Below, in pieces: positions 1 through 10,859 of a DNA stretch of 47,635 nucleotides (its first letter is position 1; the number at the start of each line of letters is the position of its first letter). A program made the translations under genes and the position numbers. Origin of the DNA: Symbiodinium natans (lineage: Eukaryota > Sar > Dinophyceae > Suessiales > Symbiodiniaceae); NCBI GenBank assembly GCA_905221605.1, contig CAJNDS010002478.1, forward strand, positions 93,229 through 140,863. The letters run 5' to 3'. The notes below the pieces were generated by a model. The model saw only the letters and a program-made list of their open reading frames with translations, ran no database searches and was not told the DNA's origin.

Positions 1-166
1 GCAAACAAGGCTTACAAAGTACATTGCCAAATTTCGGATGTCACGGTAGATTGCCAAAATCCGGATGGAGGTGGTGGTTTGGGAGAGTGCTTAGCCTCTC
101 TAATGCTTAGCATGTTGGGTAAGAGAAAGGAATCGGGGGTCCGGGTAGCTTTGGGAGGGGGTCGAA

Positions 167-330
167 GGTGATAGGTAGTTGGGGGTTTGCTTTTGGGTTT
201 TTGATAGGTAGTTGGGGTTTTCTTGTGGGTCTAAGGATAGGGGTGCGCCTGCAGAAGGTGATAGGTAGTTGGGGTTTTCTTTTGGGTCTAAGGATAGAAT
301 AGGGGTGTGCCTGGAGAAGGTGATAGATAG
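167..330. repeat. Minisatellite, about three units
   Basis: Three imperfect copies of a block containing GATAGGTAGTTGGGG followed by TTTCTTTTGGGTCTAAGGAT, some with AGGGGTGCGCCTG. The same array is present in the right terminal copy. Confidence 0.7.
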
Positions 331-332
331 GT

Positions 333-1138
333 TGTCATGAGGGCCAAGGTGGTTTGCACCACAACACTCAACACGAAATAAAGGGATGAGGGGTTTAGGG
401 TTTATAGCACCCTAGGGTTTAGCGCCCAGACCAGTGGAACCGGGGGATGGGGTGCTGATTGCTTACTTTCTGGATTTTTTTTGTGTTGATGGGACCCCAA
501 ATTGAATCCTCAACCCTGACCCTAAGCCGGTGTGGGGGGTTGGGGGTGGGTGTTGGGTGGGGTGGGGGTTGGGTGGGTAGTGGGGGTTGGGGGTGGGGGC
601 TTGAGGCCGAACGACCACCCAAGACCAAGGTTTTCAACTGTGCGCGCGCAATTGCGTACGAGCACACGTTTTTCTGCAAACCAATGTTTGGTGTCAAAAG
701 TTTGGCGGTGTCAAAAGTGGTGCTTGAAGTGGTGCCAAAAGTGGTGGTGTCACAAGCGGTTTTGGTGTCAAAAGTTGTGGTGTCAAAAGTGGTGTCAAAA
801 GTTGTTCGTGTTTAAAGGGGAGGTGCTTTTGACACCCTTTTGACACCAAAACAGCTTTTGACACCACAACTTTTGACACCAAAACGGCTTTTGACACCAC
901 CAAACCTTTGACACCACCAACTTCAAGCACCACTTGTGACACCAAAATCGTTTTTGCACCAAGACGCGCGCATCAACGCAAAGAGCCCACAACCCAGGAA
1001 AGACCCAAAAGGAACCCTGCACCCTAAACCCTAAACCCCAAACCCCTAAACCCCAAAACCCTAAACCCCGAACCCTAAACCCCCAAACCCTTCACCCCAT
1101 TTTTGTGTCGCGGTGCAAACCACCTGGGCCCTCATGAC
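333..1138. repeat. Foldback block with inverted ends and a central palindrome
   Basis: GTCATGAGGGCCAAGGTGG followed by TTTGCACC near 333-360 is matched on the opposite strand at about 1111-1138, with one or two mismatches. Inside, 688-800 carries repeated GGTGTCAAAAG units and 828-960 carries CTTTTGACACC units in mirror order. The two arms align over more than 100 bases, so a single strand could form a long hairpin. This resembles a foldback element or MITE; no target duplication is evident. Confidence 0.6.
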
Positions 1139-1430
1139 GACACCCTGCACCCCAAACCCCAAACCCCTAAATCCCTAAACCCTAAACCCCCAAACCCTAA
1201 ACCCGCAAACCCTAACCCCTAAACCCCCAACCTAAACCCCAAACCCCTAAATCCTAAACCCCTAAACCAACTCCCCCGACCCAACCCCCCCACCCACCCA
1301 AACCCTCCACCGAAACCCCCCCGCCTGCACCCTCATGACGAAACCCTCACCCCAAACCCTAACTGTTAACCCCCAAACCCCGAACCCTTAAATCCGAACT
1401 AGAAACCCTAAACCCTACATCCTACACAGC
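1021..1430. repeat. Degenerate CCCTAAA telomere-like tract
   Basis: Many imperfect CCCTAAA, CCCCAAA and CCCCTAAA units without long perfect runs. It is internal to the putative element and no gene is seen. Confidence 0.7.
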
Positions 1431-1822
1431 CCTGGTAGAGTCCATCCGCTGGCTAATCTTGAGCCCTCAGCCGAACCCCCCGCCCCCCAAACCCCCATCC
1501 CCTCAAGCCCTTATCAAAAAAACGATGTTGCAACATCGCGTGGTGCTTTCCATGTAAGCCCAAAAACCCTAAACCTCCAACCCCCCCAACAAAAAAAACC
1601 ATAAAAACCCTCAAGCGCTAGCGAAAATTCTGCGGTCTGGCCCTAGTAGCCACCCCCTATATAAAGGATCCACAGATCTAACAAAACAGGTGTCGCGATA
1701 TCGCTTGGTGCTTTCCATGCGGTGTTTTCGCATTTTGAAATGTCGCAAAAAACACTGACACAGCCAGAGCGGCACCCGCAAACTATGCTAGCCGCAATTA
1801 ACATACCTCACGCACCCCTATA

Positions 1823-2068
1823 CACGCAAACACACACAAACACACGCAAACACACGCAAACACACGCAAACACACGCAAACACACGCAAACACACACGCA
1901 AACACACACGCAAACACACACGCAAACACACACGCAAACACACACGCAAACACACACGCAAACACACACGCAAACACACACACGCAAACACACACGCAAA
2001 CACACACGCAAACACACACGCAAACACACACGCAAACACACACGCAAACACACACGCAAACAACACAC

Positions 2069-2100
<32 letters not shown>

Positions 2101-2200
2101 CCACACACACGCACACCCACACACGCACGCACACACACACACACACACACACCCACACACACGCACACCCACACACGCACGCACACACACACACACACTC
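1823..2200. repeat. CACGCAAACA / CA microsatellite array
   Basis: Repeated ACACACGCAA units passing into CA and CACGCA runs. Open frames on both strands here are translations of the repeat and are not genes. Confidence 0.95.
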
Positions 2201-2512
2201 AAGCAACCTTCCTGACAGCCAACACTGGTACCTCCGATCTGCGAGCCACATCAGCTTAGACAGGCTGAGCCTGCTGTCACTGAAGTACATCATGCTCCTG
2301 AATACCTCTGATGTTTCAAACTGGTGTTGACATTGAAGAGAACTATGAAAAAGGAATTTGTATCGGCAGATTGGGTCCTGTCTGCCATTTGCAGGTACGC
2401 CAGACTGATCAGGTCTGGAATCCCCCAGGAGGACTAGCTTCGTTGGCACAAGTCATCATCCTGGGCTTGTGCCCCCTGCACAAAAGAAATGAGGTCGACG
2501 GTTGAAACCCTT
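2196..2512. repeat. Direct repeat of about 0.3 kb, copy 1
   Basis: Begins CACTCAAGCAACCTTCCTGA and runs to GAGGTCGACGGTTGA. A second copy lies at 3284-3598. I count about eleven substitutions, roughly 96% identity. In the longest shared minus-strand frame most differences change the amino acid, so there is no sign of protein-level constraint. Both copies abut CA-rich arrays, suggesting duplication together with the array. Confidence 0.85.
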
Positions 2513-3283
2513 GGTTACAGGGTTGGACACACACAAGAAGCCAAGAAGGCCAAGGATTGCACGTCGACCGTGCACGTGCACTTGTCGAAAAGGCTTTATT
2601 GCACCGCGCGTGCATAAGCCCAGAAATCAGGGTTGGAACTGCATAGGCAAAAGAACGAAAATGATGTCAGGCCGAGTTTCAAGCCTAATGTTTGCCTGGC
2701 TGTAGCCAGCACTCTGCCCGAGGCTAGGATGCCTTGGGCACCTTTTACACCTGTGCCATGGACCCATGCGGGCCACTCTGCCGGCGCCTTAGGCGGACCC
2801 GGGAAATGCACAACAGGAAAAGCCAAAACTACCGCTTCCGACGACGGGGTTTTAAACGCATACGCTCGACGTCTGCACCTTTCGGAAAAAACGCATCCCG
2901 CTCACTGAGTTCTGATCGTCCTGTTGCCAGCTGTCGCACCAAGAACTTTTTCCACTCACGCGGCTGCTGCTGCTGTTGGGAGTTCCAGTTTTGTCCAGAC
3001 CAAGACATGCTTGGAGAACAAATGACGGGATCTAAACTACTCGAAAAAACGTCAACACCTGATGGCTGCAGGAGGGTAAGTCATAAAGACGTCTGATTTG
3101 CGCCTGACTACCACCGTGCAACAACAGCAAACAGCAAACAGCATCAACGGCCCTGCACATCATCCAAGTCTGCAGGATGGGTCCCTGCTTCGTCATGACA
3201 AAATCTGCAGGATACTGCGCGGGCCACCCCGCCGCAGGCAGCACTCTGAAAGACGTAGGGACAAGCCCTACACTGCCTGGAAC
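2513..3283. other. Unique sequence between the direct repeats
   Basis: Ordinary-composition DNA with no recognisable protein. A plus-strand frame at 2734-3096 is open, and one stretch of it is flanked by good splice signals (listed separately). Nothing else is supported. Confidence 0.5.
2989..3075 (+). CDS. Candidate internal exon, unknown protein
   Basis: Twenty-nine codons in phase 0, bounded by GGGAGTTCCAG upstream and GG|GTAAGT downstream, a strong canonical donor. It includes the peptide DQDMLGEQMTGSKLLEK. I do not recognise the product and see no phase-matching neighbour, so it may be an isolated exon or chance. Confidence 0.3.
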
Positions 3284-3598
3284 ACACTCAAGCAACCTTC
3301 CTGACAGCCAATGCTGGTACCTCTGATCTGCGAGCCACATCAGCTTAGACAGGCTAGGCCTGCTGTCACTGAAGTACATCTTGCTCCTGAATACCTCTGA
3401 TGTTTCAAACTGGCGTTGACATTGAAGAAAACTATGAAAAAGGAATTTGTATCGGCAGATTGGGTCCTGTCTGCCATTTGCAGGTACGCCAGACTGATCA
3501 GGTCTGGTATCCCCCAGGATGACTAGCTTCGTTGGCACAAGTCATCATCCTGGGCTTGTGCCCCCTGCACAAAAGAAATGAGGTCGACGGTTGATTTT
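3284..3598. repeat. Direct repeat of about 0.3 kb, copy 2
   Basis: Partner of 2196-2512, ending in a T-run and then the second CA-rich array. Confidence 0.85.
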
Positions 3599-3629
3599 TT
3601 TTTGAAACTTGGTTACCAGGGTTTGGGAC

Positions 3630-4628
3630 ACACACACCACACACACGCACACACACACACCAACACACCCACACACACACCCACCACACAACACCACACA
3701 CACAAAACACCACACACGCAACACACACACGCCAAAACCCCACCACACACGCACAAAACACACACACGCAACACACCACACGGCACGCAAAACACCAACC
3801 ACGCACGCAAAAACACACAAACAACACGCACGCAAACCACACATCACGCCAAAAACCACACACGCAAACACACACACACGCAAAACAACACACGCAAAAC
3901 AACACACGCACACACACAAGCCAAAACACAAACGCAAAAAACACACGCAAACAAACACACGCAAACACCAAACGCAAACCACCACGACAAAACACACACC
4001 ACGCAAACACACACGCAAACACACACGCAAACACACACGCAAACACACACGCAAACAACACACGCAAACAACACACGCAAACAACACACGCAAACAACAC
4101 ACGCAAACAACACACGCAAACACACACGCAAACACACACGCAAACACACACGCAAACACACACGCAAACACACACGCAAACACACACGCAAACAACACAC
4201 GCAAACAACACACGCAAACCACACACGCAAACAACACACGCAAACACACACGCAAACACACACGCAAACACACACGCAAACACACACACAAACACACACG
4301 CAAACACACACGCAAACAACACACGCAAACAACACACGCAAACAACACACGCAAACAACACACGCAAACACACACGCAAACACACACGCAAACACACACG
4401 CAAACACACACGCAAACACACACGCAAACACACACGCAAACACACACGCAAAAAACACACGCAAACAACACACGCAAACAACACACACACACACACCCAC
4501 ACACACGCACCCACACACGCACGCACACACGCACACACGCACACACGCACACACGCACACACGCACACACGCACACACGCACACACGCACACACGCACAC
4601 ACGCACACGCAAACACACACGCAAACAC
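3630..4628. repeat. Second CACGCAAA / CA array
   Basis: About 1 kb of CACACGCAAA, ACACGCAAACA and CACACG units. The long open frames across it (to about 460 codons) are artefacts of the repeat, which lacks stops in several frames. Confidence 0.95.
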
Positions 4629-5060
4629 AAATTCTGCATTTTGGGATGGCGCCTGCTCAATGCAGCCCCCGCGCTGGGGAGAGTCACCGCAAGCAAGTCT
4701 TGCTCGCAACCTCGCAGCTGGAAGGCTCGAAAGATGGCGTCAACTACTTTTTGCTTAAGAACCCCCTCCCCTCAAAAAGAGAAGGGAAGAAATCCCAATC
4801 TTGCCCTGAAGAATCTCATTCAATAAAAATGGTGTGTTCTGGGATTGTTCGGCAAACTGTGGTCGTGGAGTACAGCTCAGCTCAACCGTGGCAAAGGGGG
4901 TGCAAGATTTCAAGATGTGCCACACCCAAACGAAACCGAACAATGACAAGCACATTAGAGTGAATTGCTCGAGTGCCGCACACAGTCGTTCAACATAGCT
5001 TACAGGTGCCAACTAGGGCTTGGGTTCAGGCTAAGTCGCCATCATCTGTTTCTGCCGAGC
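4629..5060. other. Region upstream of the DoxX-like gene
   Basis: Mixed-composition sequence with no supported gene. A pyrimidine-rich stretch ending CTGTTTCTGCCGAG lies just before the ATG at 5061 and could serve as a spliced-leader acceptor; dinoflagellate nuclear mRNAs generally receive a trans-spliced leader. Confidence 0.4.
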
Positions 5061-5507
5061 ATGGACGATCCTCTCGAATGGACGCTGCGGGTCGTCTTGG
5101 CCTTGGCCCTGGGCATCCACAGCATTCTGGATGTCACCGACCCCTGCCACAAGGGCAAAAGCCATCTCTTGCAAGTGGAGGAGTCCCTCCCACGCTGGTT
5201 CCTGCCCGCCGTGGGAGTTCTTCGGGCCCTGGCTGCATTCCAGCTCTTCTCCGACATCCCCCAGGCCGTGCTTGCCGCGCTGGCATATTCCTCTACGGTG
5301 TGGTGCGGCGCGGCGTACTTTCACGTGCGCCGCCAGCATCACCCGGTGGCAGCAGTCCCTGCCCTCTCGTTCGTTGCTCTGGTGGCTGTTCTGATGCTCG
5401 GACTTGCTTATGGACTTGTGCTTAGGGGGGAGCCCCCCTTCCCCACCCCCCATCCCCCCGCCCCACCCCCCACAAAGCCAAAACACTGTACATGGTCAAT
5501 ACAATGA
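5061..5507 (+). CDS. DoxX-like four-helix membrane protein (probable)
   Basis: The frame from ATG 5061 encodes 148 residues with four hydrophobic segments: about residues 8-24, 44-62, 66-87 and 96-120. The pattern of a short acidic N-terminus, a helix after LPRWFLPAVGVLRAL, then GAAYFHVRRQHHPVA before the last helix resembles small DoxX-like (DoxX_2 type) integral membrane proteins, which are usually about 110-130 residues. The role of that family is poorly defined, so I assign no reaction. The start was chosen because it follows a pyrimidine-AG acceptor-like tract and gives the family length; the frame is open further upstream (from 4965), but that part has no family character. The proline-rich C-terminus after LVLRG is unlike the family, so the true exon may end near 5427 and splice onward; TATGGACTT|GTGCTT is a possible donor and TTTGAGTTCCTAG at 5536 a possible acceptor. 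Confidence 0.55.
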   Translation: MDDPLEWTLRVVLALALGIHSILDVTDPCHKGKSHLLQVEESLPRWFLPAVGVLRALAAFQLFSDIPQAVLAALAYSSTVWCGAAYFHVRRQHHPVAAVPALSFVALVAVLMLGLAYGLVLRGEPPFPTPHPPAPPPTKPKHCTWSIQ

Positions 5508-5537
5508 TCAATGATTGTTTATGTTTGAGTTCCTAGG

Positions 5538-5690
5538 ATGGCGATGCGGGTCAATCTCCTGTCCGCGTTGTTGGGAACCACGGCGTGTGCAGTGCTCGCG
5601 ATTGGATTGGGCTTCGTTTTTGTGACACCTCCTCCGTCGCCAGCATATGTGGCTCTGGCTGGACAGTCTGACGAGAGACACAATGGATAA
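5538..5690 (+). CDS. Small hydrophobic ORF (50 aa)
   Basis: ATG 5538 to TAA 5688-5690, directly after the acceptor-like tract GAGTTCCTAGG. It encodes a short basic start (MAMRV), one hydrophobic stretch of about 25 residues, then a polar tail ending DERHNG. It lies 30 bases after the DoxX-like stop. It could be a separate trans-spliced gene, or the exon may be read in another frame as the true 3' exon of the DoxX-like gene. No family is recognised. Confidence 0.35.
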   Translation: MAMRVNLLSALLGTTACAVLAIGLGFVFVTPPPSPAYVALAGQSDERHNG

Positions 5691-6202
5691 GTGCTGGCAT
5701 GATTGTATATAAAAACCTTCCCCTCACACGGGAAGCTCTGCAGTTTGTTGTCGCACGCGCGATCGAAGGATGTGAAGTTGGTGAAGGTTACGTTGAACGT
5801 GGATGCAGATTGCAGATCAAGTGTACGCAAGAATCGTGAACAAATGCCTCAACAAGACTGTGAAAAGTGTTGGATTCAGAGCTGTTAGGTGGGTGATCTC
5901 CCCATTACTTCATGTATGTCTCTAATACACCCTGATGTACCCCTAGAGGTACCCCTTGTAGATGCCTTCTACGCGTATTCTCCAAACTAAGAGGATTCAT
6001 CGTGTTCAGGGGTTTTGGTTGTTGTTTGGCGGTTTTTGCTTAAGGCTTGTTACGCCTTCCAGTTTGAAGGGTTGTTGGGGGTGTGAAATTTAGTCAGTTT
6101 AGGGCTTTTAGGGCTCTATGACCCTCCATGCCCTAGACCCTAAACCCGAGACCCAAAACCAAAAACCCGAAACCCGAAACCCTAAACCCCTCCACCCCCC
6201 AG
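5691..6202. other. Intergenic sequence; nothing supported
   Basis: A short open frame at 5703-5888 has no recognisable features. The last part becomes CCCTAAA-like just before the exon at 6203. Confidence 0.5.
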
Positions 6203-6291
6203 CCTTTGCAAGCCCGCGGTCGGCAGGCATCCAGACAAGTCCGGCCGCCACCTCCGTGTCCTCCAACAGGCTCTCCGTAACGTCATCTCAG
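6203..6291 (+). CDS. Exon: HPD...LRVLQ segment of the conserved domain
   Basis: Acceptor CCACCCCCCAG and donor TCAG|GTACCT. The frame (two bases carried in, one out) reads GRHPDKSGRHLRVLQQALRN, matching the HPD-x-x-G-x-x-LRVLQ motif that precedes the SIPQ motif in the family as I remember it. CCCTAAA sequence lies upstream and TTTAGGG downstream. The alternative frame is serine-rich and also open, but fits no motif. Confidence 0.65.
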
Positions 6292-7738
6292 GTACCTCGG
6301 TGTAGGGTTTAGGGATTCGGATTTAGGGTCGCCAGGATTGCGGGGTTTGGCGTCTATAGAAGGTAGTTTATACCCGAAACCCTAAGCCTTCCACCCTGAA
6401 CACTACAAACCCTAAACCTAGGCCAGAAAACTAAACCCCATAAACCTTCATACACATGAGCCCCTGACATTGCACCCCGAACCCTTGGGATCAAAAGAAA
6501 TCCTGAAATTATGAGCCCCTTTAAACGAATCAGGGCACCTCTTCATTCCTAGGTTAGTCTAGGGACTGTTGAGAGCAGCATCCCTGCCCCGACCATGTGG
6601 GGCATGATTTGTATGACTGTTCATGGTGAGCGTAAGCCCTAAACCCTAAACCCTAAACCCTGAACCCTGAACCCTAAACAATCCTGCCACTGATAAATGT
6701 TGGTGGGTGATTATCTGGTTGCACCCCTGGCATTCCCTCGGCCAGACCCATCCCCCCCCACCCCCCTTTTAAGATTTTTGGTCTTTATAAGGTTTAGGGT
6801 TTAGGGGGTTATGGTTGGAGGGTTTTTTGTGTTCAGGGTTTTAGGGTTTTAGGGTTTCAGGGGTTTAGGGTTTGGGGAGGAGGGGGAGACCGTTGGGGGG
6901 GAGAGGGAGACCGTGTGGGGGGGGGGGGGGTGGGCACCATGGGCGGGGGAGGGCGAGAATGGACAGCGCACAACCATGTACGGAGTTCACATGCGCGAGC
7001 ACCTGCGAGCTCATGAAAGCTTGCTCCATTGGACACCTTACTAGTTGTCAATGTATTTGTTTATTTATTTGTGTATTTCTTTGTTTGTTTTTTTATTGCT
7101 ATTGCTATTATCGTTGTCATTAGGTTGTTTTTTTTGTTTTTCTTTTGGGTGGGGGCTGGCGGTTGCGATCGCCAAGTAGTCCGTTAGCAGAAGCTTTTCA
7201 GACCCCTGAGCAGCAACGGTCCCGTAGTCCATCTTTCGGGTTTCTCGGCTTTGGGAGTTGAGGGCTGAAGGGTTGCGGGCAGCTTTTTTTCTATGCTGTC
7301 AGCTTGAAAGTAGAGGCCCTCGTGTAAAGCCTCAACTTTCTAAAGCTCTAAGATCCTAAAGCCCTGAGTCCGTACCAGTAGAACCCTGCATAATCCCTCA
7401 AATCCCAAACCCTCAAGCCCTGGAAACCTAGAACCCTAAAGCTAAAGCCCCTCGTCAAGAGTGCATTGCGCAACCGCGAGCTCAGGCGAAGTACGCGTTT
7501 GCAGCGACATTGCCTATCAGTTCATGGGCAGGAACCGAACCCTCTCCAAGGCTGACACTCATCATTTTAGGGGTGTACCTCAAACCCTAAAATTGAACCC
7601 TCAACCCTAAAACCTGAACCCTCAGCTTAATTTAATTAGGGCCTAAAACCAAGGCGGCGCCCGAAAGCGTAGGAACCGGAAGAGGGGTGGGGGTGGGTCG
7701 GGGCTTCCCCCCTTGACTAGGACTTAGGGTTTGAGAGG
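6292..7738. other. Telomere-like and low-complexity sequence; weak exon candidate
   Basis: Scattered CCCTAAA and TTTAGGG units, a G-run near 6917-6930 and mixed sequence. An open stretch near 7460-7545 could be an exon between 6291 and 10792, but its frame cannot be fixed. Nothing else is supported. Confidence 0.5.
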
Positions 7739-9947
7739 GGACTGTTGTGAGGCGGAGTTTTTTTGAATGTGATGCAGTGTTTTGGATGAAGTTGATTTTG
7801 TTGCGAGTGCAAAGCAGATGTACGAGGGTTTAGGATTATAACGCCGACGGTATAAATGCCCTGACCTTAGGTGCATCAGGTTTAGACATTAAAACCTTTA
7901 AGCCTTATAAGGCGTTTAAAGATTGAATTAAATTCAGGTTTGGGCATTCAACCTAGGTTAAACCTTAAACCCTATAGTGCAGCCCTATAGGGTTTAAACC
8001 CTATAAGAGGTTAAAGGTTTAGAGTTTAAGGTTTAGGGCATTGCAAAAACGTAACCCTCAGGGATTTAATCACTTTACTGTTTTCCTTCAGCCTGAAAGC
8101 ATATAGTGTTTGGGTTTAGGGTTATAACGCTAAACTCTATAGGATAAGAACCTTATAACCCTATATGGGGTTGTATAAAAACCCCGAGTTAAATCTATTC
8201 ATCCTACAAGCTTAGTACTGGAACCGACGTTCCCGTGAGCCGGTTGGGTTTTCGTTGATTTGTAGTACAAGCTTAGTACTGGAACCGACGTTCCCGTGAG
8301 CCGATTGGGTTTTCGTTGATTTGTAGTACAAGCTTAGTACTGGAACGGACGTGCCCCTGAGCAGGCTGGGTTTTCATTGATTTGTTGTACAAGCTTAGTA
8401 CTGAAACCGGCTAGGTTTCCGTTGATTTGTAGTGCAAGCTGAGCAGGCTGGGTTTTCAATGTTTTCATGTATTTGTAGTACAAGCTTATCACTGGAATAA
8501 CGCCTGCCCGCCCTGTTACTACAAAGTTATCGGTTTATTTTCTTGATTATCGTTTTACGAGTCAGAAGCACGGCCCAAACGCTTCGGGCAATTCCTTTCA
8601 AAATCGACTGCGCGGGGTTTTGATACAACCCCATATTATAGGCCTTGAGACTTAAACCCTACTGTTTACCTTAAGCTTTACAGCAGATAGGGTTTAGGGT
8701 TATAACGCTGAAGGTATAAATGCCCACACCTTAGGTACATCAGGTTTAGGCATTAAAACATTTAAGCCCTATAAGGTTTTTAAAGGTTTAACCCTATAGG
8801 ATTTAAACCCTGTAAGAGGTTAAAGGTTTAGAGTTTAAGGTTTAGGGCATTAAAAACGTAACCTTAGACCCTCAGGGATTTAATCATTTTACTGTTTTCC
8901 TTAAGCCTTAATTAAAGCATATAGGGTTTAGGGTTATAACGTTAAACTCTATAGGATTAGAACCTTATAACCTTATATTATAGGCCTTGAGGCTTAAGTC
9001 CTACTGTTTTCCTTAAGCCTTACAGCATAAAGGGTTTAGGGTTCTAATGCTGAATGTATAAATGCCCAGACCTTAAATACATCAGGTTTAGGCATTAAAG
9101 CCTTTAAGCCCTATAAGGTTTTCAGAGGTTTAAGGCCTGGGGATTTAAATTTAAGTTTGGGCATTCAAACTAGGTTAAGCCTTAAACCCTATAGGGCCCC
9201 TTTCGGGTCAGGGTTTATCTACCCTACCGGGTTAGCCCTTTAGGGTTTAAACCCTATAAGAGGTTAAAGGTTTAGAGTTTAAGGTTTAGGGCATTGCAAA
9301 AACGTAACCCTAGTCCCTCAGTGATTTAACCACTTTACTGTTTTCCTTAAGCCTTAAAGCATATAGGGTTTAGGGTCATAACGCTAAACTCTATAGGATT
9401 TTTAACCTTATAACCCTACATTATTAGCACCCACATCATCAAGACATGTCCTGTAGGCCCCGGGGACGCGAGAATACTATGAGCAGATATCCTTTTACTC
9501 GCACATGTGACATCGCAACCTTCAGATATAGCGCTGGAACCAAGGTGAGATTGGATATCGTTTTGTGAAGCAGTTGTGGCTGTGACATCCATGTTTCGAA
9601 ACAGGGGCTGTGTTTCGAAACAAAGGCTGTGTTTCGAAAGCAGGGAACTTCCGAATAACAGGTCTGGAAATACGTGAAAGCAAACCAACTGTGGCACAGC
9701 TACGGCTGTTACGCTTGAGGGGGGGGGGGAGGGGACTCCTGCCAAGATGGGCCAACTTCCAAGGACCCCCTCCCCCCCCCCCGCCCCCTCCCCCCCCCAA
9801 ATCATGTATGCCGGACATCATGGTCAAGATTCCCACTTATGAATGGACTGTTGTGAGGCCACAAGTTTAAAGTTGTAAGCGTTTACTAACCCCTAAACCT
9901 TATTAAATGACTGAAAACTACCCAACAACTCCGCCTCACAACAGTCC
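7739..9947. mobile_element. Putative non-autonomous inverted-repeat element, about 2.2 kb
   Basis: GGACTGTTGTGAGGCGGAGT plus one T (21 bp, 7739-7759) is perfectly repeated in inverse orientation at 9927-9947. The interior is more AT-rich than its surroundings and contains three copies of a module starting near 7825, 8690 and 9031 (GGTATAAATGCCC, ACATCAGGTTTAGGCATTAAA and the GGTTATAACGCTAAACTCTATAGG type), plus the 61-bp minisatellite. No transposase or target duplication is visible. A partial copy of the terminus lies at 9844-9857. Confidence 0.5.
8205..8495. repeat. 61-bp minisatellite
   Basis: Units starting TACAAGCTTAGTACTGGAAC begin at 8205, 8266, 8327 and 8388, followed by a shortened copy and a remnant near 8478. 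The first two units are almost identical; later ones diverge and lose sequence. Confidence 0.9.
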
Positions 9948-10791
9948 TTTCTGTAGGGTTTAGGGTTCAGGGTTTGGGGCTCAGGGGGATTGAGGAGGTA
10001 TTTTGGCAGATTGAGGAGACCCATCCTGGTATATTGTCATTGCTTAAGTACTCGAGGCCCGATTTCATGTACAGTTTGTAAGAAAGCCCTCAATTGGCGG
10101 AAGGGACATTTTTTGTGGAATGCTGGTTCTATAGAAGTTCATGTAAAATGTTTTGGGCCAACCATCAAAATCAGGGACGTTTTATTGCAGTGAAGGCACA
10201 CGTGCAGCAGCTCCACGTGTTTCCAGAGTTTGCTTTAAGGTCTGTGAGTGTGAGTAGGAAGGTTTTGCGCAGAAGGAGGTTCGCAAGGTTTCATGCTGTC
10301 ATCTGACAATCCTTCGGGCTATCCAACACAGTGCACAATGTCTCGTCGAGCTTTGTCGAACTGCTGTGGCTCGTCGAGCTTTTTTTTTCGGCCGCAGGCT
10401 TCGCACACGCACACTCACTCACAAAAACGCCGATCATGAAGGATAAGCCCGAATAGCAAGTCGAAGCCCTCGACTCGCAGGCCTGAACCCTCATCATTTG
10501 GGATGTTCCCCCCTTATCAAAAAGAGCCCTTACTCGGGATCGTCGCACCCCCTACTATACTCCTTGCAGAGGACTGTTTGTGTGAGGGGGAACATCCCAA
10601 CCATCATGGCGCTGAGGATGATCCACAGGAGTTTAGGGGCCCCAGATTCAGTTAAAGGCGTCGGCCCTACCATGGTAGTTTGGGGGTCTCAGGGAGGAGG
10701 TCACCAGACCCGTGCCCCAAGCCCTAAGCCCAATCCGTCAGTCCAAATCCCTCCCCAAATCACGACAAACCTATCTCGCCCTCACGCCCAG
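9948..10791. other. Mixed sequence before the SIPQ exon; one weak exon candidate
   Basis: No recognised gene. A stretch from 10570 (acceptor CTCCTTGCAG) to about 10629 (CAG|GAGTTT, a GA donor) would carry one base in and end in phase 0, so it could join 6291 to 10792. It reads EGEHPNHHGAEDDPQ, which I cannot match to the family. Confidence 0.35.
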
Positions 10792-10859
10792 GAGCGGAAG
10801 CGCCTGTCCAATGCATACGTCTGGTTCGACTGGTGGTCGATCCCTCAAGAGAGCCTCAG
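10792..10859 (+). CDS. Exon a: YVWFDWWSIPQ motif
   Basis: Acceptor CTCACGCCCAG; phase 0 in, two bases out, donor AG|GCGCGA (GC type). It reads ERKRLSNAYVWFDWWSIPQ, a signature of the family. Joining to exon b at AG+G keeps the frame open. Confidence 0.75.

Larger units (their letters stand above)
1..1740. repeat. Terminal direct repeat, left copy
   Basis: The first 1740 bases recur at 45896-47635 with a constant offset of 45895 and no indel. I see two substitutions: C706 versus T46601 and T733 versus A46628. The match begins at base 1 and ends at the last base of the window, as expected of a dovetail overlap between assembly pieces or of a circular map. Both differences lie in an arm of the palindrome at 688-960, where sequencing errors are plausible. 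Confidence 0.95.
1..1822. mobile_element. Right part of the same putative inverted-repeat element
   Basis: Continuation of the element that starts at 45675. It holds short tandem repeats (167-330), a foldback block (333-1138), degenerate CCCTAAA sequence (1021-1430) and two related motifs, each containing GGTGCTTTCCATG (about 1525-1556 and 1690-1721). It ends with the 25-bp inverted end at 1798-1822. No coding region is supported; the reading frames here are valine/lysine-rich products of the GGTGTCAAAAG repeats. Confidence 0.4.

Noticed and set aside
1808-2449. Long open frames of Cys-Val or Thr-His repeats over the CA arrays (also 3498-4963 and 44766-46005)
   Set aside because: They translate CACACG-type repeats in several frames of both strands at once, with no unique domain; absence of stops is a property of the repeat.
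3032-3538. 168-codon minus-strand frame over the 0.3-kb direct repeat
   Set aside because: Differences between the two repeat copies are mostly amino-acid changing, which argues against a conserved protein.
9416-9870. Open frames with polyglycine or polyproline near 9720-9800
   Set aside because: They depend on G and C homopolymers; the rest shows no recognisable domain.
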